Source of the DNA: Ruegeria arenilitoris
Lineage (GTDB): Bacteria > Pseudomonadota > Alphaproteobacteria > Rhodobacterales > Rhodobacteraceae
Length of the DNA stretch: 64,000 bases
Reading direction: 5' to 3'
Assembly: GCF_013030985.1 (NCBI RefSeq)
Contig: NZ_WPYP01000008.1
Location: 124,001 to 188,000, forward strand
Shown: positions 28,487-39,249 of the stretch, piece by piece
Layout: each line of letters opens with the position of its first letter
How positions within the stretch are numbered: the stretch's first letter is position 1
Made by a program: the position numbers and the translations under genes
The notes under the pieces: model-generated
What the model was told of the DNA's origin: nothing
Seen by the model: the letters and a program-made list of their open reading frames with translations, nothing else
Database searches by the model: none

Positions 28487-30898
28487 TCAGCCGGGTTCCA
28501 GCCCTGCAGCCTGCAATAGACGGGCGCTCTCTTCGGCCAAAAGGCGTTCTTCGGCGGCGCCTTTTACCGGAACCTTACCGACCTCCAGAAACAGCGGCGC
28601 TGCAAGCGGTGAGACGCGGTCCAGCCGCAGCAGATCAATCCGGTCACCGATGCGGTCTATCATCGCCTCGATCCGCCCAAAATCCACCAGCCCGCGCATG
28701 GCCTCTTCGCGGGTGATCTGCATCAGCAGATGATTGGGATCGTATTTCAGCAACGTGTCGTAAAGGATGTCCGAGGAAAACGTCGCCTGACGCCCGCTTT
28801 TTCGTTGTCCGCCGGTATTGCGCTCGATCAGACCGGCAATCGTGGCCGAAGCCCGAAAGGTCCGTTTCATCACTGCGTTGGAGGCCAGCCAGGTCTCAAG
28901 CCCGTCGCGCAGAGCATCCAGCTGAAACAGGGGGCGCGGATCGGTCACTGCGTCCAGCCCCCAGATCAGGGTGGCATAGTCAGTGGCTACAAAACCCAGC
29001 GGGGCAAGCCCGGTTTCCTCCATGCGTTTGGTCAGCAGCAGGCCCAGCGTCTGTTGCGCGTTGCGCCCGGCAAAGCCATAGACGCACAGGTTTTCGCGAC
29101 CGTCATTGGGAAAGCTTTCGATCAACAGACGGTCGCGTTGGGGCAGGCGGGAGATATCCCGTTGCAGGGCCAGCCAGTCGGCCGTGTGCCCGGGCAGCTG
29201 CGGCCAGTCGGGTTGCGCGAACATGCGCAGGATGCGGTCGCTCAACTGTGTTGAAGTTGCGAATTTCGTGCCCGAGAAGACTGCGACCTTTGGTTTTCGG
29301 TCTGCGCGGCGGCTGACCTCGACCACCATTTCGCGCAGCCCTTCATAGCGAACGATCTGCCCCCCGATCAGAAACGTGTCACCTTGGATTAGCGAGGCGG
29401 CGAACGCTTCTTCCACCTCGCCCAAGGGTTTGCCCCCGCGATTGCGCTTCAACCGCACTTTCAGCGTGTCGGTGTCCTGAATGGTGCCGAGGTTCATGCG
29501 GATACGCTGCGCTGCGCGGGGGTCGCGCAATTGCCAGCGGCCATCGGCGCGCTGTTGCAGCCGTTGCCAGCGGTCATAGGCCCGTAGGGCGTAGCCCCCG
29601 GTGGCGCAGAAATCCAGACAGGCGTCAAACTCGGCGCGGGTGAGGTCCGCATAAGGACCAGCGGCGGTCATTTCAGTGAACAGGGTTTCTGCATCGAACG
29701 GCCCGGCTGCCGCTGCGATCAGGATATGCTGACACAACACGTCGCGCGGGCCCGTGCCGCGCGGCTCTCCGTCCAACTCATGCGCCTTGGCAGCCTCGAG
29801 CGCGGCGACGCATTCCACCACCTCAAACCGGTTTGCAGGCACCAGCAGAGCCTTGGAAGGCGCGTTGTATCGGTGGTTCGCCCGCCCGATCCGCTGCACC
29901 AGTCGTTTGACGTTCTTGGGGGCACCGATCTGGATCACGAGGTCTACATCCCCCCAGTCGATGCCCAGATCCAGAGAACCGGTGCAGACGATGGCGCGCA
30001 GGTCGCCGCGGACCATGGCGGCCTCGACCCTTTCACGCTGTTGCCGGTCCAGACTGCCGTGGTGGATGCCAATGGGCAGGCCGTCTTCGTTGGCAAGCCA
30101 CAGGTTATGAAAAAAGATCTCGGCCTGAGCTCGGGTGTTGTGAAAGATCAGTGTGGTTTTGTGTTGCTTGATCTGTTCCAGCACGGCCGGGATCGAATAG
30201 GCCGCGCCCCCGCCCGACCAGGGGGGCATTTCCTGTGTCTCCAGCATCCGAATATCAGGATCGGGGCCGGGATCAGCCTGCACGATCCGGCAGGGATCGG
30301 GGTGCCGGGCCAGAAAGCGTGCGATGGTATCGGGGTCTTCGACCGTAGCTGACAGCCCGACCCGGCGCAGATCGGGACAGAGGGACTGCAGCCGTGCCAA
30401 AGCCAGCATCAGCTGATCGCCGCGTTTGCTTTCGGCCAAGGCGTGGATTTCGTCGACGATCACCCTTTGCACGCCCGCAAACATCCGGGGCGCGTCCTCA
30501 TACGAGGTCAGCAGAGCAAGACTTTCCGGTGTGGTCAGCAGGATATGCGGCGGGTCAGCCCGCTGGCGTTTCTTCTGTGTGGCCGAGGTATCTCCGGTGC
30601 GGTCCTCGATCCGGATCGGCAAGCCGATCTCATCCGCGGGGCCGCGCAGGTTGCGGCGGATATCAGCGGCCAGCGCCTTTAGAGGGGACACATAGATCGT
30701 ATGCAGCCCCGCGTGATCCCGATCGGACAACTCGGCCAGAGTTGGCAGGAACCCCGCCATAGTCTTTCCGCCGCCGGTGGGGGCGATCAGCAATGTCGCC
30801 GGATCCGAGGCCCGGTTGAACATGTCCTGTTGATGGGGGTGGATCGACCAGCCTTTGGCGGCAAACCAATCGGTGATCCGGGCGGGAATCTGCGTCAT
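28487..30898 (-). CDS. Ligase-associated DNA damage response DEXH helicase (Lhr-like)
   Basis: 803 residues, superfamily 2 helicase of the short Lhr type. Walker A is APTGGGKT at 39-46, DEIH at 149-152, and motif VI reads QRIGRANHRY. A large C-terminal Lhr-specific region follows, with a winged-helix-like part. These proteins are 3'-5' DNA helicases. The partner pdeM follows directly, but no ligase or exonuclease of the set is in this window. Upstream, the AAA+ gene ends 40 bases away on the same strand, so readthrough from the Tad operon is possible. Confidence 0.9.
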   Translation of the reverse strand: MTQIPARITDWFAAKGWSIHPHQQDMFNRASDPATLLIAPTGGGKTMAGFLPTLAELSDRDHAGLHTIYVSPLKALAADIRRNLRGPADEIGLPIRIEDRTGDTSATQKKRQRADPPHILLTTPESLALLTSYEDAPRMFAGVQRVIVDEIHALAESKRGDQLMLALARLQSLCPDLRRVGLSATVEDPDTIARFLARHPDPCRIVQADPGPDPDIRMLETQEMPPWSGGGAAYSIPAVLEQIKQHKTTLIFHNTRAQAEIFFHNLWLANEDGLPIGIHHGSLDRQQRERVEAAMVRGDLRAIVCTGSLDLGIDWGDVDLVIQIGAPKNVKRLVQRIGRANHRYNAPSKALLVPANRFEVVECVAALEAAKAHELDGEPRGTGPRDVLCQHILIAAAAGPFDAETLFTEMTAAGPYADLTRAEFDACLDFCATGGYALRAYDRWQRLQQRADGRWQLRDPRAAQRIRMNLGTIQDTDTLKVRLKRNRGGKPLGEVEEAFAASLIQGDTFLIGGQIVRYEGLREMVVEVSRRADRKPKVAVFSGTKFATSTQLSDRILRMFAQPDWPQLPGHTADWLALQRDISRLPQRDRLLIESFPNDGRENLCVYGFAGRNAQQTLGLLLTKRMEETGLAPLGFVATDYATLIWGLDAVTDPRPLFQLDALRDGLETWLASNAVMKRTFRASATIAGLIERNTGGQRKSGRQATFSSDILYDTLLKYDPNHLLMQITREEAMRGLVDFGRIEAMIDRIGDRIDLLRLDRVSPLAAPLFLEVGKVPVKGAAEERLLAEESARLLQAAGLEPG

Positions 30899-30938
30899 GG
30901 TCGCATGATTACCTGCCCGCGATCAGAATTGCAGGGGG

Positions 30939-32246
30939 TCAGTGAACGATCTTTTCTTCCCTGACGAACATGTTGGCCCAGGCGCGGTCGATCAGATCGG
31001 GGCTCATCTGATAGGGGATGCCCTCGAACTCGCAGATCGATATCATCTGGTCGATCAGGAAGATCGGTTGATAGTTTGCGTAGATATTGTTGATGGTCGG
31101 GTATTTGACCTTCAGCAGATGCACCAGCGCAGCCTCATCCAGCGGCATACCGCGTTTGCGGGCCACCATGGCGAAGATTTTCAGGAAGTTTTCCTGGTTC
31201 GGACCGTCGATCTTGATCTTGAAGAAGATCCGGCGCAGGGCCGCTTGGTCGAAGATCTCGTTGGGGTGGAAGTTGGTCGAGAAGATGACAAGCGTGTCGA
31301 AGGGCACCTCGAACTTTTCACCCGATTGCAGGCCGAGGATATCCTTGTTTTCTTCAAGCGGAACAATCCAACGGTTGATCAGGGCCTGCGGCGGTTCTTG
31401 CTGACGGCCAAGGTCGTCCACGATGAAGATGCCACCGGTCGATTTCAGCTGCAGCGGCGCCTGATAGGTCCGGGCGGTGGGGTTGTAGACCAGGTCCAGC
31501 ATGCTCAGCGACAGTTCACCGCCGGTCACAACGGTCGGGCGTTCACATTGCACATAGCGCGAGTCGAACCGTTTGCGGCGACGCAGGCTGTTGGGGTCGT
31601 CGGCCTCTTGTTCGATTGCGGTGTGTACGATCGGGTCGTAGACGGTGATCACCTGACCGGAATACTCGATGGCGCGTGGCACATAGACATTGTCCCCCAG
31701 CGCATCCTTGATGCCGTTCGAGATCGAGGATTTACCATTGCCCGGCGGTCCGTACATCAGGATTGACCGACCGGCGCTGACGGCGGGCCCCAGGTGGTCC
31801 AGCAGGCTGTCGGGCAGAACCAGATGGCCCATCGCACCAACCAACTGGTCGCGGGTCACTTGAATGTTGCGGATCGACTGGCGCTTGACCTGTTCGCGAT
31901 AAACATCCAGCGGCACGGGCATGGCGCCGAAGTATTCCGACTGGCTCAGCGCGTCCAGCGCACGGGCTTTGCCGGCATCGGTCAGCTGATAGCCCATCTC
32001 GTTACCGCTGTTGGCGTTCAGCGTGCCGGTGGCCTCGATCAGCTTTTGCTCGCGGGCCATGTCGATCAGTTCCTGCGTGACGGAACCTGGCAGACAAACT
32101 GCAGCGGCGATCTCGGAAACGGTGTCCACATTCTTGCGGAAGACCGTTTTCAACAGGATGTCGCGCATCATGACGATGGGCAGTTTCATTTCGCCCAAAC
32201 CCTTGGGGGCAGGGGGGGCCATTACCGAGGTCGTCTGCATATTCAT
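30939..32246 (-). CDS. AAA+ ATPase with N-terminal winged helix, at the end of the Tad locus
   Basis: 435 residues from ATG 32246; the frame is open further upstream without a better start. Residues about 20-95 look like a winged-helix domain (ending GYQLTDAGKARALDAL). The AAA+ core has Walker A GPPGNGKS at 166-173, Walker B IFIVDDLGRQ, and the sensor-like TLVIFSTNFHPNEIFD. No signal peptide or membrane segment is seen. It follows the prepilin peptidase on the same strand after about 115 bases with a weak terminator between. A role in assembly or regulation of the Tad apparatus is inferred from position only. Confidence 0.75.
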   Translation of the reverse strand: MNMQTTSVMAPPAPKGLGEMKLPIVMMRDILLKTVFRKNVDTVSEIAAAVCLPGSVTQELIDMAREQKLIEATGTLNANSGNEMGYQLTDAGKARALDALSQSEYFGAMPVPLDVYREQVKRQSIRNIQVTRDQLVGAMGHLVLPDSLLDHLGPAVSAGRSILMYGPPGNGKSSISNGIKDALGDNVYVPRAIEYSGQVITVYDPIVHTAIEQEADDPNSLRRRKRFDSRYVQCERPTVVTGGELSLSMLDLVYNPTARTYQAPLQLKSTGGIFIVDDLGRQQEPPQALINRWIVPLEENKDILGLQSGEKFEVPFDTLVIFSTNFHPNEIFDQAALRRIFFKIKIDGPNQENFLKIFAMVARKRGMPLDEAALVHLLKVKYPTINNIYANYQPIFLIDQMISICEFEGIPYQMSPDLIDRAWANMFVREEKIVH

Positions 32247-32280
32247 GAGCGTTGCCCGTCTATCCAGTTTTCGCGCCAAA

Positions 32281-32296
32281 GGCCCTGAAAAGGGCC
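32281..32296 (-). terminator. Weak terminator between cpaA and the AAA+ gene
   Basis: On the minus strand GGCCCT-TTTC-AGGGCC is followed by only three T residues. It may attenuate transcription into the AAA+ gene. Confidence 0.35.
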
Positions 32297-32363
32297 GCTA
32301 GCGGAAAATCTGGCCCGGCTTTGTGTCAGCACCAAGGCACGGACAAGGCGGCTTAATGATAGT

Positions 32364-32909
32364 TTACGAGCCGTAAACAGTGCCGAGAATCAGGTAGAGG
32401 GCGAGGCTGCCGCCCAGAGAAAGACCCATCGGTATGTGTCTTGCCCTGGTCCAGCTTTTCCAATCCGGTGCAAAACTCCGCAGCCCTGTGATGCTTGCCA
32501 GCCGGTGAGTTACCAAAGCCGCCACATTCATCGTCGCCAGAATTAAAACCACCAGAAAATAGTCGCCGGGCCAGATAAAGGGTGAGGCTGCGGCCAGAAA
32601 CTTGGCGTCCCCAGCCCCCATTTGGCGCATCAGGTTGAACAGGATACCAATGGCCAGGGCCGGTACGACATGCAGCAAATGCCAGATATAAGGGGGCAGC
32701 GAGATCGACCAGGGGCCTACGGTCGCACTTGACCACGTGGTCGACCAAGGTGGCAGAACGAACAGACCAACGACAACGAACACCGCAAACAGTGCGTAGA
32801 CTGCCTGATTCTTGATCTTCATGGCGCGCAAGTCCGTGAACGTCACGTACAGGCAGATCGGCAGAACGAAGGGCAGAAATAACAGCGCCGCATTCGCGGG
32901 AATGTTCAT
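32364..32909 (-). CDS. cpaA: Tad prepilin peptidase CpaA/TadV
   Basis: 181 residues with about five or six membrane segments. The two catalytic aspartates of type IV prepilin peptidases are visible: D26 in YVTFTDLRAMKIKN and D101 in the GAGDAK motif (98-103). It lacks the N-terminal methyltransferase domain of PilD, as expected for TadV/CpaA. It cleaves the leader of the Flp pilins in the inner membrane. The start lies 3 bases after the stop of the upstream TPR lipoprotein gene. Confidence 0.92.
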   Translation of the reverse strand: MNIPANAALLFLPFVLPICLYVTFTDLRAMKIKNQAVYALFAVFVVVGLFVLPPWSTTWSSATVGPWSISLPPYIWHLLHVVPALAIGILFNLMRQMGAGDAKFLAAASPFIWPGDYFLVVLILATMNVAALVTHRLASITGLRSFAPDWKSWTRARHIPMGLSLGGSLALYLILGTVYGS

Positions 32910-32912
32910 CTA

Positions 32913-33764
32913 TCAGGCATCCTCAAGCGCACGCAGCGAGCGGACGGCCTCGTCATAATGCTGAGGATGCGTGGCGATGGCTTCGCGGAAAAGGTTCTTG
33001 GCGGTGGCCACATCCCCTTGTTTGGTTGCGGAAATCCCCATCGTGTTCAACAGCATGGCGCGCTCAACCTGAGTCATCGGGACAACCGGCAAACTGTAGT
33101 TGCCCTGTGCGGCCCGGGCCAAAACCAGATTGTTCTTGGCGGTGAACAGGCTCTTGTCCTGCTGGATCGCCTCGGTGAACAGGCGTTCGGCTTCGGCATA
33201 CTGACCGCGTGTCAGCTTGGAGTAGCCCCAGTTGTTCATTACCCCGCCGGGGCGTGTGGTCAGGCCAACTGCGGTTTCATAGAAATGATCGGCGCGTTTC
33301 CAATCCTGCTTGGAGTCCGCCACCACCGCCTCGAGGCGATAGCGTTTGAAGGTTTCATATGTGGGCGGCACGGAATCCAGAACGGTTTTGGCCTGGCTCC
33401 AGTTACCGGCACGCACAAGGGCGTCGGCATATTCGACCTTGTCGACATTTGCGGCGCCCTTCATGGTCGTCACTTTTTTCCACGCGGCGGCGGCCTCGGT
33501 CGTGCGCTTTGCACGGGAAAGAGAAATCGCCAATCCGCGCTGCAGGTCGATCCTGTCGGGGTTTTTGGCTGCTGCGCCCCGGAAGTAGGTGACTGCCTCA
33601 TTCGGGTCCGCGGCGGTCAGAAGCACATCGCTCAGGTTGGTCTCGTCGATGACGTTGACCTCCTGATAGGTGCGCTCGACTTTTTCTTCCTCGGTTTCCC
33701 TTTCGCAGGCAGACAAGATCAACCCGCACATGACCATTGGCGCAATCAAGAATTGTTGGCGCAT
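32913..33764 (-). CDS. TPR-repeat lipoprotein of the Tad locus
   Basis: 283 residues. A lipoprotein signal ends at LILSAC (lipidated C19), and several TPR-like helical repeats fill residues about 50-280 (for example AVTYFRGAAAKNPDRIDLQR and AERLFTEAIQQDKSLFTAKN). It is probably attached to the outer membrane and, like TadD, may assist secretin assembly. It follows another TPR lipoprotein, so the locus has two TadD-like proteins. Last base is 3 before the cpaA start. Confidence 0.8.
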   Translation of the reverse strand: MRQQFLIAPMVMCGLILSACERETEEEKVERTYQEVNVIDETNLSDVLLTAADPNEAVTYFRGAAAKNPDRIDLQRGLAISLSRAKRTTEAAAAWKKVTTMKGAANVDKVEYADALVRAGNWSQAKTVLDSVPPTYETFKRYRLEAVVADSKQDWKRADHFYETAVGLTTRPGGVMNNWGYSKLTRGQYAEAERLFTEAIQQDKSLFTAKNNLVLARAAQGNYSLPVVPMTQVERAMLLNTMGISATKQGDVATAKNLFREAIATHPQHYDEAVRSLRALEDA

Positions 33765-33793
33765 TTTTGCGTCCCTTACTGCTCTTGCCTGTT

Positions 33794-34402
33794 TTATGGG
33801 AGCTTGCGCAGCGTGTATTGCCCGTCGCCTTGCCGCTCCAGCGTATATTCTTGTTCTTCGGTCGTATTATTAACAGGATTTTCCATTTTTGCGAGTGCTA
33901 AGCGTAGATTGTCGCGGATTGCGTCACTTTCGCCATTGTCCAACGCGTAGGCGCGTTTAAAGACCTGCGCGGCCTCTGGGTACTCGCCTGTTTCGATCAG
34001 CAGAACACCGAGATTGTTCCACGCAACGGACCATTCGGGGTCATTTTTTACAGCGCGCCGCAAGAGGGTTTCGGCTTGCCCCAAGCGCTTGAGCCCCAGG
34101 TTTGCCGTGCCCATCGAGGTCAATATCTCAGCCGTCATTCCCTGATCCAGTGCGGCGCGGGTGAAGGAATCCAACGCCAACTCGTATTCTCCGGCGGCCA
34201 TCAACCGATTTCCAACTATGATTTCGTCTGCGCCTTTGCCTTTCGGGTCAATCCCGGGGGCATCCAAATCATCCGTTGTACCCATATCAGTACAAGAGGC
34301 CACCATGGCGATCACCATGGCGGCCCTTAGTGTGTGGCGTATCCCAGAGCGGATACGCCTGAAGCTGAACGTCGCGGGCTTATCCGCCGGCACTGTTTCC
34401 AA
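33794..34402 (-). CDS. tadD: TadD-like TPR lipoprotein
   Basis: 202 residues. The start is a TTG at 34402 with AAGGGA upstream, overlapping the end of tadC by 23 bases; a later in-frame ATG (residue 29) would remove the basic part of the signal. The leader carries positively charged residues and ends MVIAMVASC, a lipobox. TPR repeats span about 65-170 (GANLGLKRLGQAETLLRRAV-like and AWNNLGVLLIETGEYPEAAQ). TadD lipoproteins help the secretin insert in the outer membrane. Confidence 0.8.
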   Translation of the reverse strand: METVPADKPATFSFRRIRSGIRHTLRAAMVIAMVASCTDMGTTDDLDAPGIDPKGKGADEIIVGNRLMAAGEYELALDSFTRAALDQGMTAEILTSMGTANLGLKRLGQAETLLRRAVKNDPEWSVAWNNLGVLLIETGEYPEAAQVFKRAYALDNGESDAIRDNLRLALAKMENPVNNTTEEQEYTLERQGDGQYTLRKLP

Positions 34403-35366
34403 AATCTGCGATCCCTTTTGCCGAAGGTCCGACCAGAATGACCAGCAAAGGCGGCACCGTCAGCATCATTGTGGCAAGTGTCATCTTGGTTGGCAACTTG
34501 TTCGCGGCCTCTTCGGCCCGCATCACGCGTTTGTCACGCATCTCGCTGGCATAAACCCGCAGAGCTTCGGCAATGGATGTACCGAAAGTTGCCGATTGGA
34601 TCATGACGGTCACGAACGAGCTGACATCCTGAACACCGCAACGGGTTCCGAAATCGCGCAATACCGTGTCCTTGTCCTTACCGGCTTTCATTTCATGAGC
34701 GACAACTTCGAATTCCTGCGCGATATCCGGGTACGAGGTGGCCATCTCGCGGGCGACGCGCACGATGGCCTGGTCCAGTGATTGACCGGCTTCGACGCAG
34801 ACCAGCATAAGGTCAAGCGTGTCGGGGAACCCGGCGGTGATCGCTTCTTTCCGCTCTTCGACGCGCCGGGTGATCCAGTAGCGCGGCAGGAAATATCCTG
34901 CGGCCGACGGAATCAGAACACGAATTGCCATTTGGCTTCCGGTGAATTCCTGCCCACCTGACAGCACCGTCACCAACATCACACCGACCAGGATGCCGAC
35001 AATACCCAAAGCAAACTGCGCAAAATGGAAAAACCGCACCGCATCTTTCGAGTGATACCCGGCCTGACGCAACTTGAGCTGCATCGCCGACAGTTCGTCT
35101 TCGTTCTGCGGTTCAAGGAAGGTGGCGAATTTCTGCAGCTGCTCGTTGCGGCTGGTATTGCGGAGCCTGTCCTTCTTGGACTTTTTTTCCGCCTTGGGGG
35201 CAGCGGTCGATTTCTGCAGTTTTTTCAGCGGGTCCTCTTGCTGGTTCAGCATCAGAGAAACAGCGATCACGATCATGACAAGCCCTAGAGCGCCGATAAT
35301 GATCAGCGGTCCGAACTCGCCAAGATATTGTTTGATCAGGTCATTGATTGGGGTCAGGAATTCCAT
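34380..35366 (-). CDS. tadC: Tad inner-membrane platform protein TadC
   Basis: 328 residues of the type II secretion F (T2SSF) family, with membrane segments near the N-terminus, the middle and the C-terminus. The conserved GFPDTLDLMLVCVEAGQSLD segment in the T2SSF domain is present. With TadB it forms the inner-membrane platform on which the CpaF motor acts. It follows tadB after 10 bases. Confidence 0.93.
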   Translation of the reverse strand: MEFLTPINDLIKQYLGEFGPLIIIGALGLVMIVIAVSLMLNQQEDPLKKLQKSTAAPKAEKKSKKDRLRNTSRNEQLQKFATFLEPQNEDELSAMQLKLRQAGYHSKDAVRFFHFAQFALGIVGILVGVMLVTVLSGGQEFTGSQMAIRVLIPSAAGYFLPRYWITRRVEERKEAITAGFPDTLDLMLVCVEAGQSLDQAIVRVAREMATSYPDIAQEFEVVAHEMKAGKDKDTVLRDFGTRCGVQDVSSFVTVMIQSATFGTSIAEALRVYASEMRDKRVMRAEEAANKLPTKMTLATMMLTVPPLLVILVGPSAKGIADFGNSAGG

Positions 35367-35376
35367 TGCTATGCCC

Positions 35377-36345
35377 TCAGACCTTAATGTTGGTAAGAAC
35401 GCGCATCACAATCAGGTTCAGTGTCAGCATGAAGCCAACAAAGAAACAGAGAGGGATGAACAGGGGGTGGTCGATCACGTCGTCATAGTAATTGGGGTCG
35501 GTCACAAGAATGAACAACAGGCAAAAGACCGGGAAACCGGACAGGAATTTGCCAGACCATTGTGCCTCGGCGGTGATTGCCTTGACGCGCCTGAACAGGC
35601 GGAAACGGGCGCGGATCACCTTGGCCAGACCGGCCAGGATTTCGGCCAGGTTACCACCCGACTGTTGCTGAATCCCGACGGCCACCGACAAAAAGCGGAG
35701 ATCCTGCATACCCAGACGCTCTGCCATGTCCTTCAAGGCCTCACCCACGTCGCGGCCATAGGCACATTCATCAGCGATGATGCCAAACTCGGTGCCCAGC
35801 GGATCCTGTACTTCGTTTGCAACGATCTGGACGGATGACACGAACGGGTTACCCACACGCAGCGAACGGACCATCAGTTCAACCGCATCCGGCAGTTGCT
35901 CTTCCATCAGGGCCATGCGTTTTTTGGCTTTGCGGTTTACCCAGGCGTAAACGCCGCCAACACCGATAAAGACCGACAGAGCAACACGAAGAGCCATATC
36001 CGTCGCGGTGCCAATGCTGAGGCCCACGAAAGCAAAGCCGGATAACAGCACCATGACCATGATCAGTTGTCGCGGGGTGAAGGCGATCGCGGCCTTTTGC
36101 GCCTTGTCGGCCAGCAGCGAATAGAGCGGGATGCTCTGCGTCTTCATATGCTGCTGCATTTCCTTGCGCAGCTGTTCCAGAACCTGTTCCCGCCCGACAC
36201 CTTTGTCGAGCATGTCGAGACGGCGGTTGACCTTGCTGTTCAGGCTGATGGATTTCCCGAAGGCCACCAGGTAGATGCCCTCGACCAGAAAGAACACCGC
36301 GATGAAGATCACGACATATATGAGCGCCTCAACAGGCAGTTGCAT
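35377..36345 (-). CDS. tadB: Tad inner-membrane platform protein TadB
   Basis: 322 residues, T2SSF family. The conserved QLPDAVELMVRSLRVGNPF segment precedes the helical cytoplasmic domain, and membrane segments lie near the N-terminus, at about 90-120 and at the C-terminus. Partner of TadC. It begins 11 bases after cpaF with GAGATCTGG as ribosome site. Confidence 0.93.
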   Translation of the reverse strand: MQLPVEALIYVVIFIAVFFLVEGIYLVAFGKSISLNSKVNRRLDMLDKGVGREQVLEQLRKEMQQHMKTQSIPLYSLLADKAQKAAIAFTPRQLIMVMVLLSGFAFVGLSIGTATDMALRVALSVFIGVGGVYAWVNRKAKKRMALMEEQLPDAVELMVRSLRVGNPFVSSVQIVANEVQDPLGTEFGIIADECAYGRDVGEALKDMAERLGMQDLRFLSVAVGIQQQSGGNLAEILAGLAKVIRARFRLFRRVKAITAEAQWSGKFLSGFPVFCLLFILVTDPNYYDDVIDHPLFIPLCFFVGFMLTLNLIVMRVLTNIKV

Positions 36346-36356
36346 ATCCAGATCTC

Positions 36357-37790
<1,434 letters not shown>

Positions 37791-37816
37791 GGCGGCTCGT
37801 TCCCTTTCAGACTGAG

Positions 37817-39049
37817 TTATGCAGCTTCAGCGTTGTTGCTGCCCAAGCTGTGAAGCGATTTCGCGAGTTTCGCGATTTCGCGGCGCAGCGGGTTCTTGGC
37901 CGCGGCATTGGCCAGTGGTTGTCCGTGGTCACCGCTTTGCATGACAGGCTTGCCACCATCAGGCAGTTGCAGATCGATAGAGATACCCAGGCTTTCGCCC
38001 ATCCGCTTTACCCGGCTCTTGCCGTTCAGATCGGTAAATTTCGGTGCCCGGTTCAGGGCAAAACGCAGTTTCTCGAACGGCAGTTCCTCGGCCTGCAAGG
38101 CACGTTTCAGGCGCAGTGCGTTTTGGGCCGAGCGCATGTCCAGCTCGATCATCGCGAAATACACGTGTGCGGCCTGAAGAACGGTTTCCGACCAGTGAAC
38201 AAGCGTCGATGGCATGTCCACGATCACGTAGTCAAAGTGGCGGCGGGCTGTGTCGATCACCCGCTGGATATCTTCCGGGGTGATCAGGTCCAGCGGCACC
38301 ATGTCTGACGGCGCGGTGAGGACCTGAAGCTTTTCCTCGTAGGTTTGCAGCGCCTGCGCGAACACTTCCTCGTCCATCGAGTCTGTGTCGGACAGCATTT
38401 CAAAGACGGTTTCGCGGCGGGGCAGGTCCAGATAGGTGGATACTGTGCCGAACTGCAGATCCAGATCAAGCAGACAGACCGACGGTTCCTCTTTGTCGGA
38501 TACGGTGGCCAGTTCCCACGCCAGATTAACAGCCATTGTGGTGGACCCTACGCCTCCTGCGAGGCCGTGCACGACGAACAGAGCACCTTCCTTTGACTCG
38601 CCCTGGGTCAGCGGCGAGGCGGTCTCGTGAACGACAACCGGGTCGGGCTGATTCATCCGGCTGATCGCTTCCTGCAGCTCGCCCTCGGGCAAGGGGTAGG
38701 GGACGAATTCATCCGCGCCCTTGCGCAGCAGCTGATGCAGGGACGCCGGTGTGACATCTTCGGCGATCAGAACAACCTTGATCTTCTTTTCTTTGGCGCG
38801 GGTGATGATTTCGCCCATCAGTGACAGGTTGTCTTCATCTTCGCCATCAATTGCCAAAGCGACAAATTCCAGAGAATCAGCATCGGGCTGACTGAAAAAG
38901 GCCAGAGCTTCGGCAAAGCCCAGGTCGCCCCAGCGTTCCCCTAGTGCTGCCTCCATGTCTTCGATCAAAAGATCGAAGTTCTGGACGTCACGGCTGATTG
39001 TACAGGCCAGAATGCCATTTTTATCGTCTTGTGGCGATGCGCTCGTCAT
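37817..39049 (-). CDS. cpaE: Tad localisation protein CpaE/TadZ (ParA/MinD-like)
   Basis: 410 residues from ATG 39049, with GAGGA upstream; the longer frame from 39148 is not supported. An N-terminal receiver-like domain (about 10-135) is followed by a ParA/MinD ATPase fold. The P-loop region reads AGGVGSTT (164-171), where the usual signature lysine and P-loop lysine are A164 and S169. TadZ places the Tad machine at the cell pole. It precedes cpaF by 26 bases. Confidence 0.9.
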   Translation of the reverse strand: MTSASPQDDKNGILACTISRDVQNFDLLIEDMEAALGERWGDLGFAEALAFFSQPDADSLEFVALAIDGEDEDNLSLMGEIITRAKEKKIKVVLIAEDVTPASLHQLLRKGADEFVPYPLPEGELQEAISRMNQPDPVVVHETASPLTQGESKEGALFVVHGLAGGVGSTTMAVNLAWELATVSDKEEPSVCLLDLDLQFGTVSTYLDLPRRETVFEMLSDTDSMDEEVFAQALQTYEEKLQVLTAPSDMVPLDLITPEDIQRVIDTARRHFDYVIVDMPSTLVHWSETVLQAAHVYFAMIELDMRSAQNALRLKRALQAEELPFEKLRFALNRAPKFTDLNGKSRVKRMGESLGISIDLQLPDGGKPVMQSGDHGQPLANAAAKNPLRREIAKLAKSLHSLGSNNAEAA

Positions 39050-39249
39050 TAACACAATCCTCGTCGTGGGAGCAGGCAAACACAGTGGGCTTGAATACCC
39101 GCCTGGTTCGCTCTTGCCCCAGTGCGGCCAAGATCGGCCGCAAGTCACCTAATTGTTGAAAATTTGGCTTGGAACTTAGGCAAGATTTGGGCGCAAAAGA
39201 ACCAATTGTAGGGAAATGGGCGACGATGCCGCCCAGTTCCGGTTTATTG

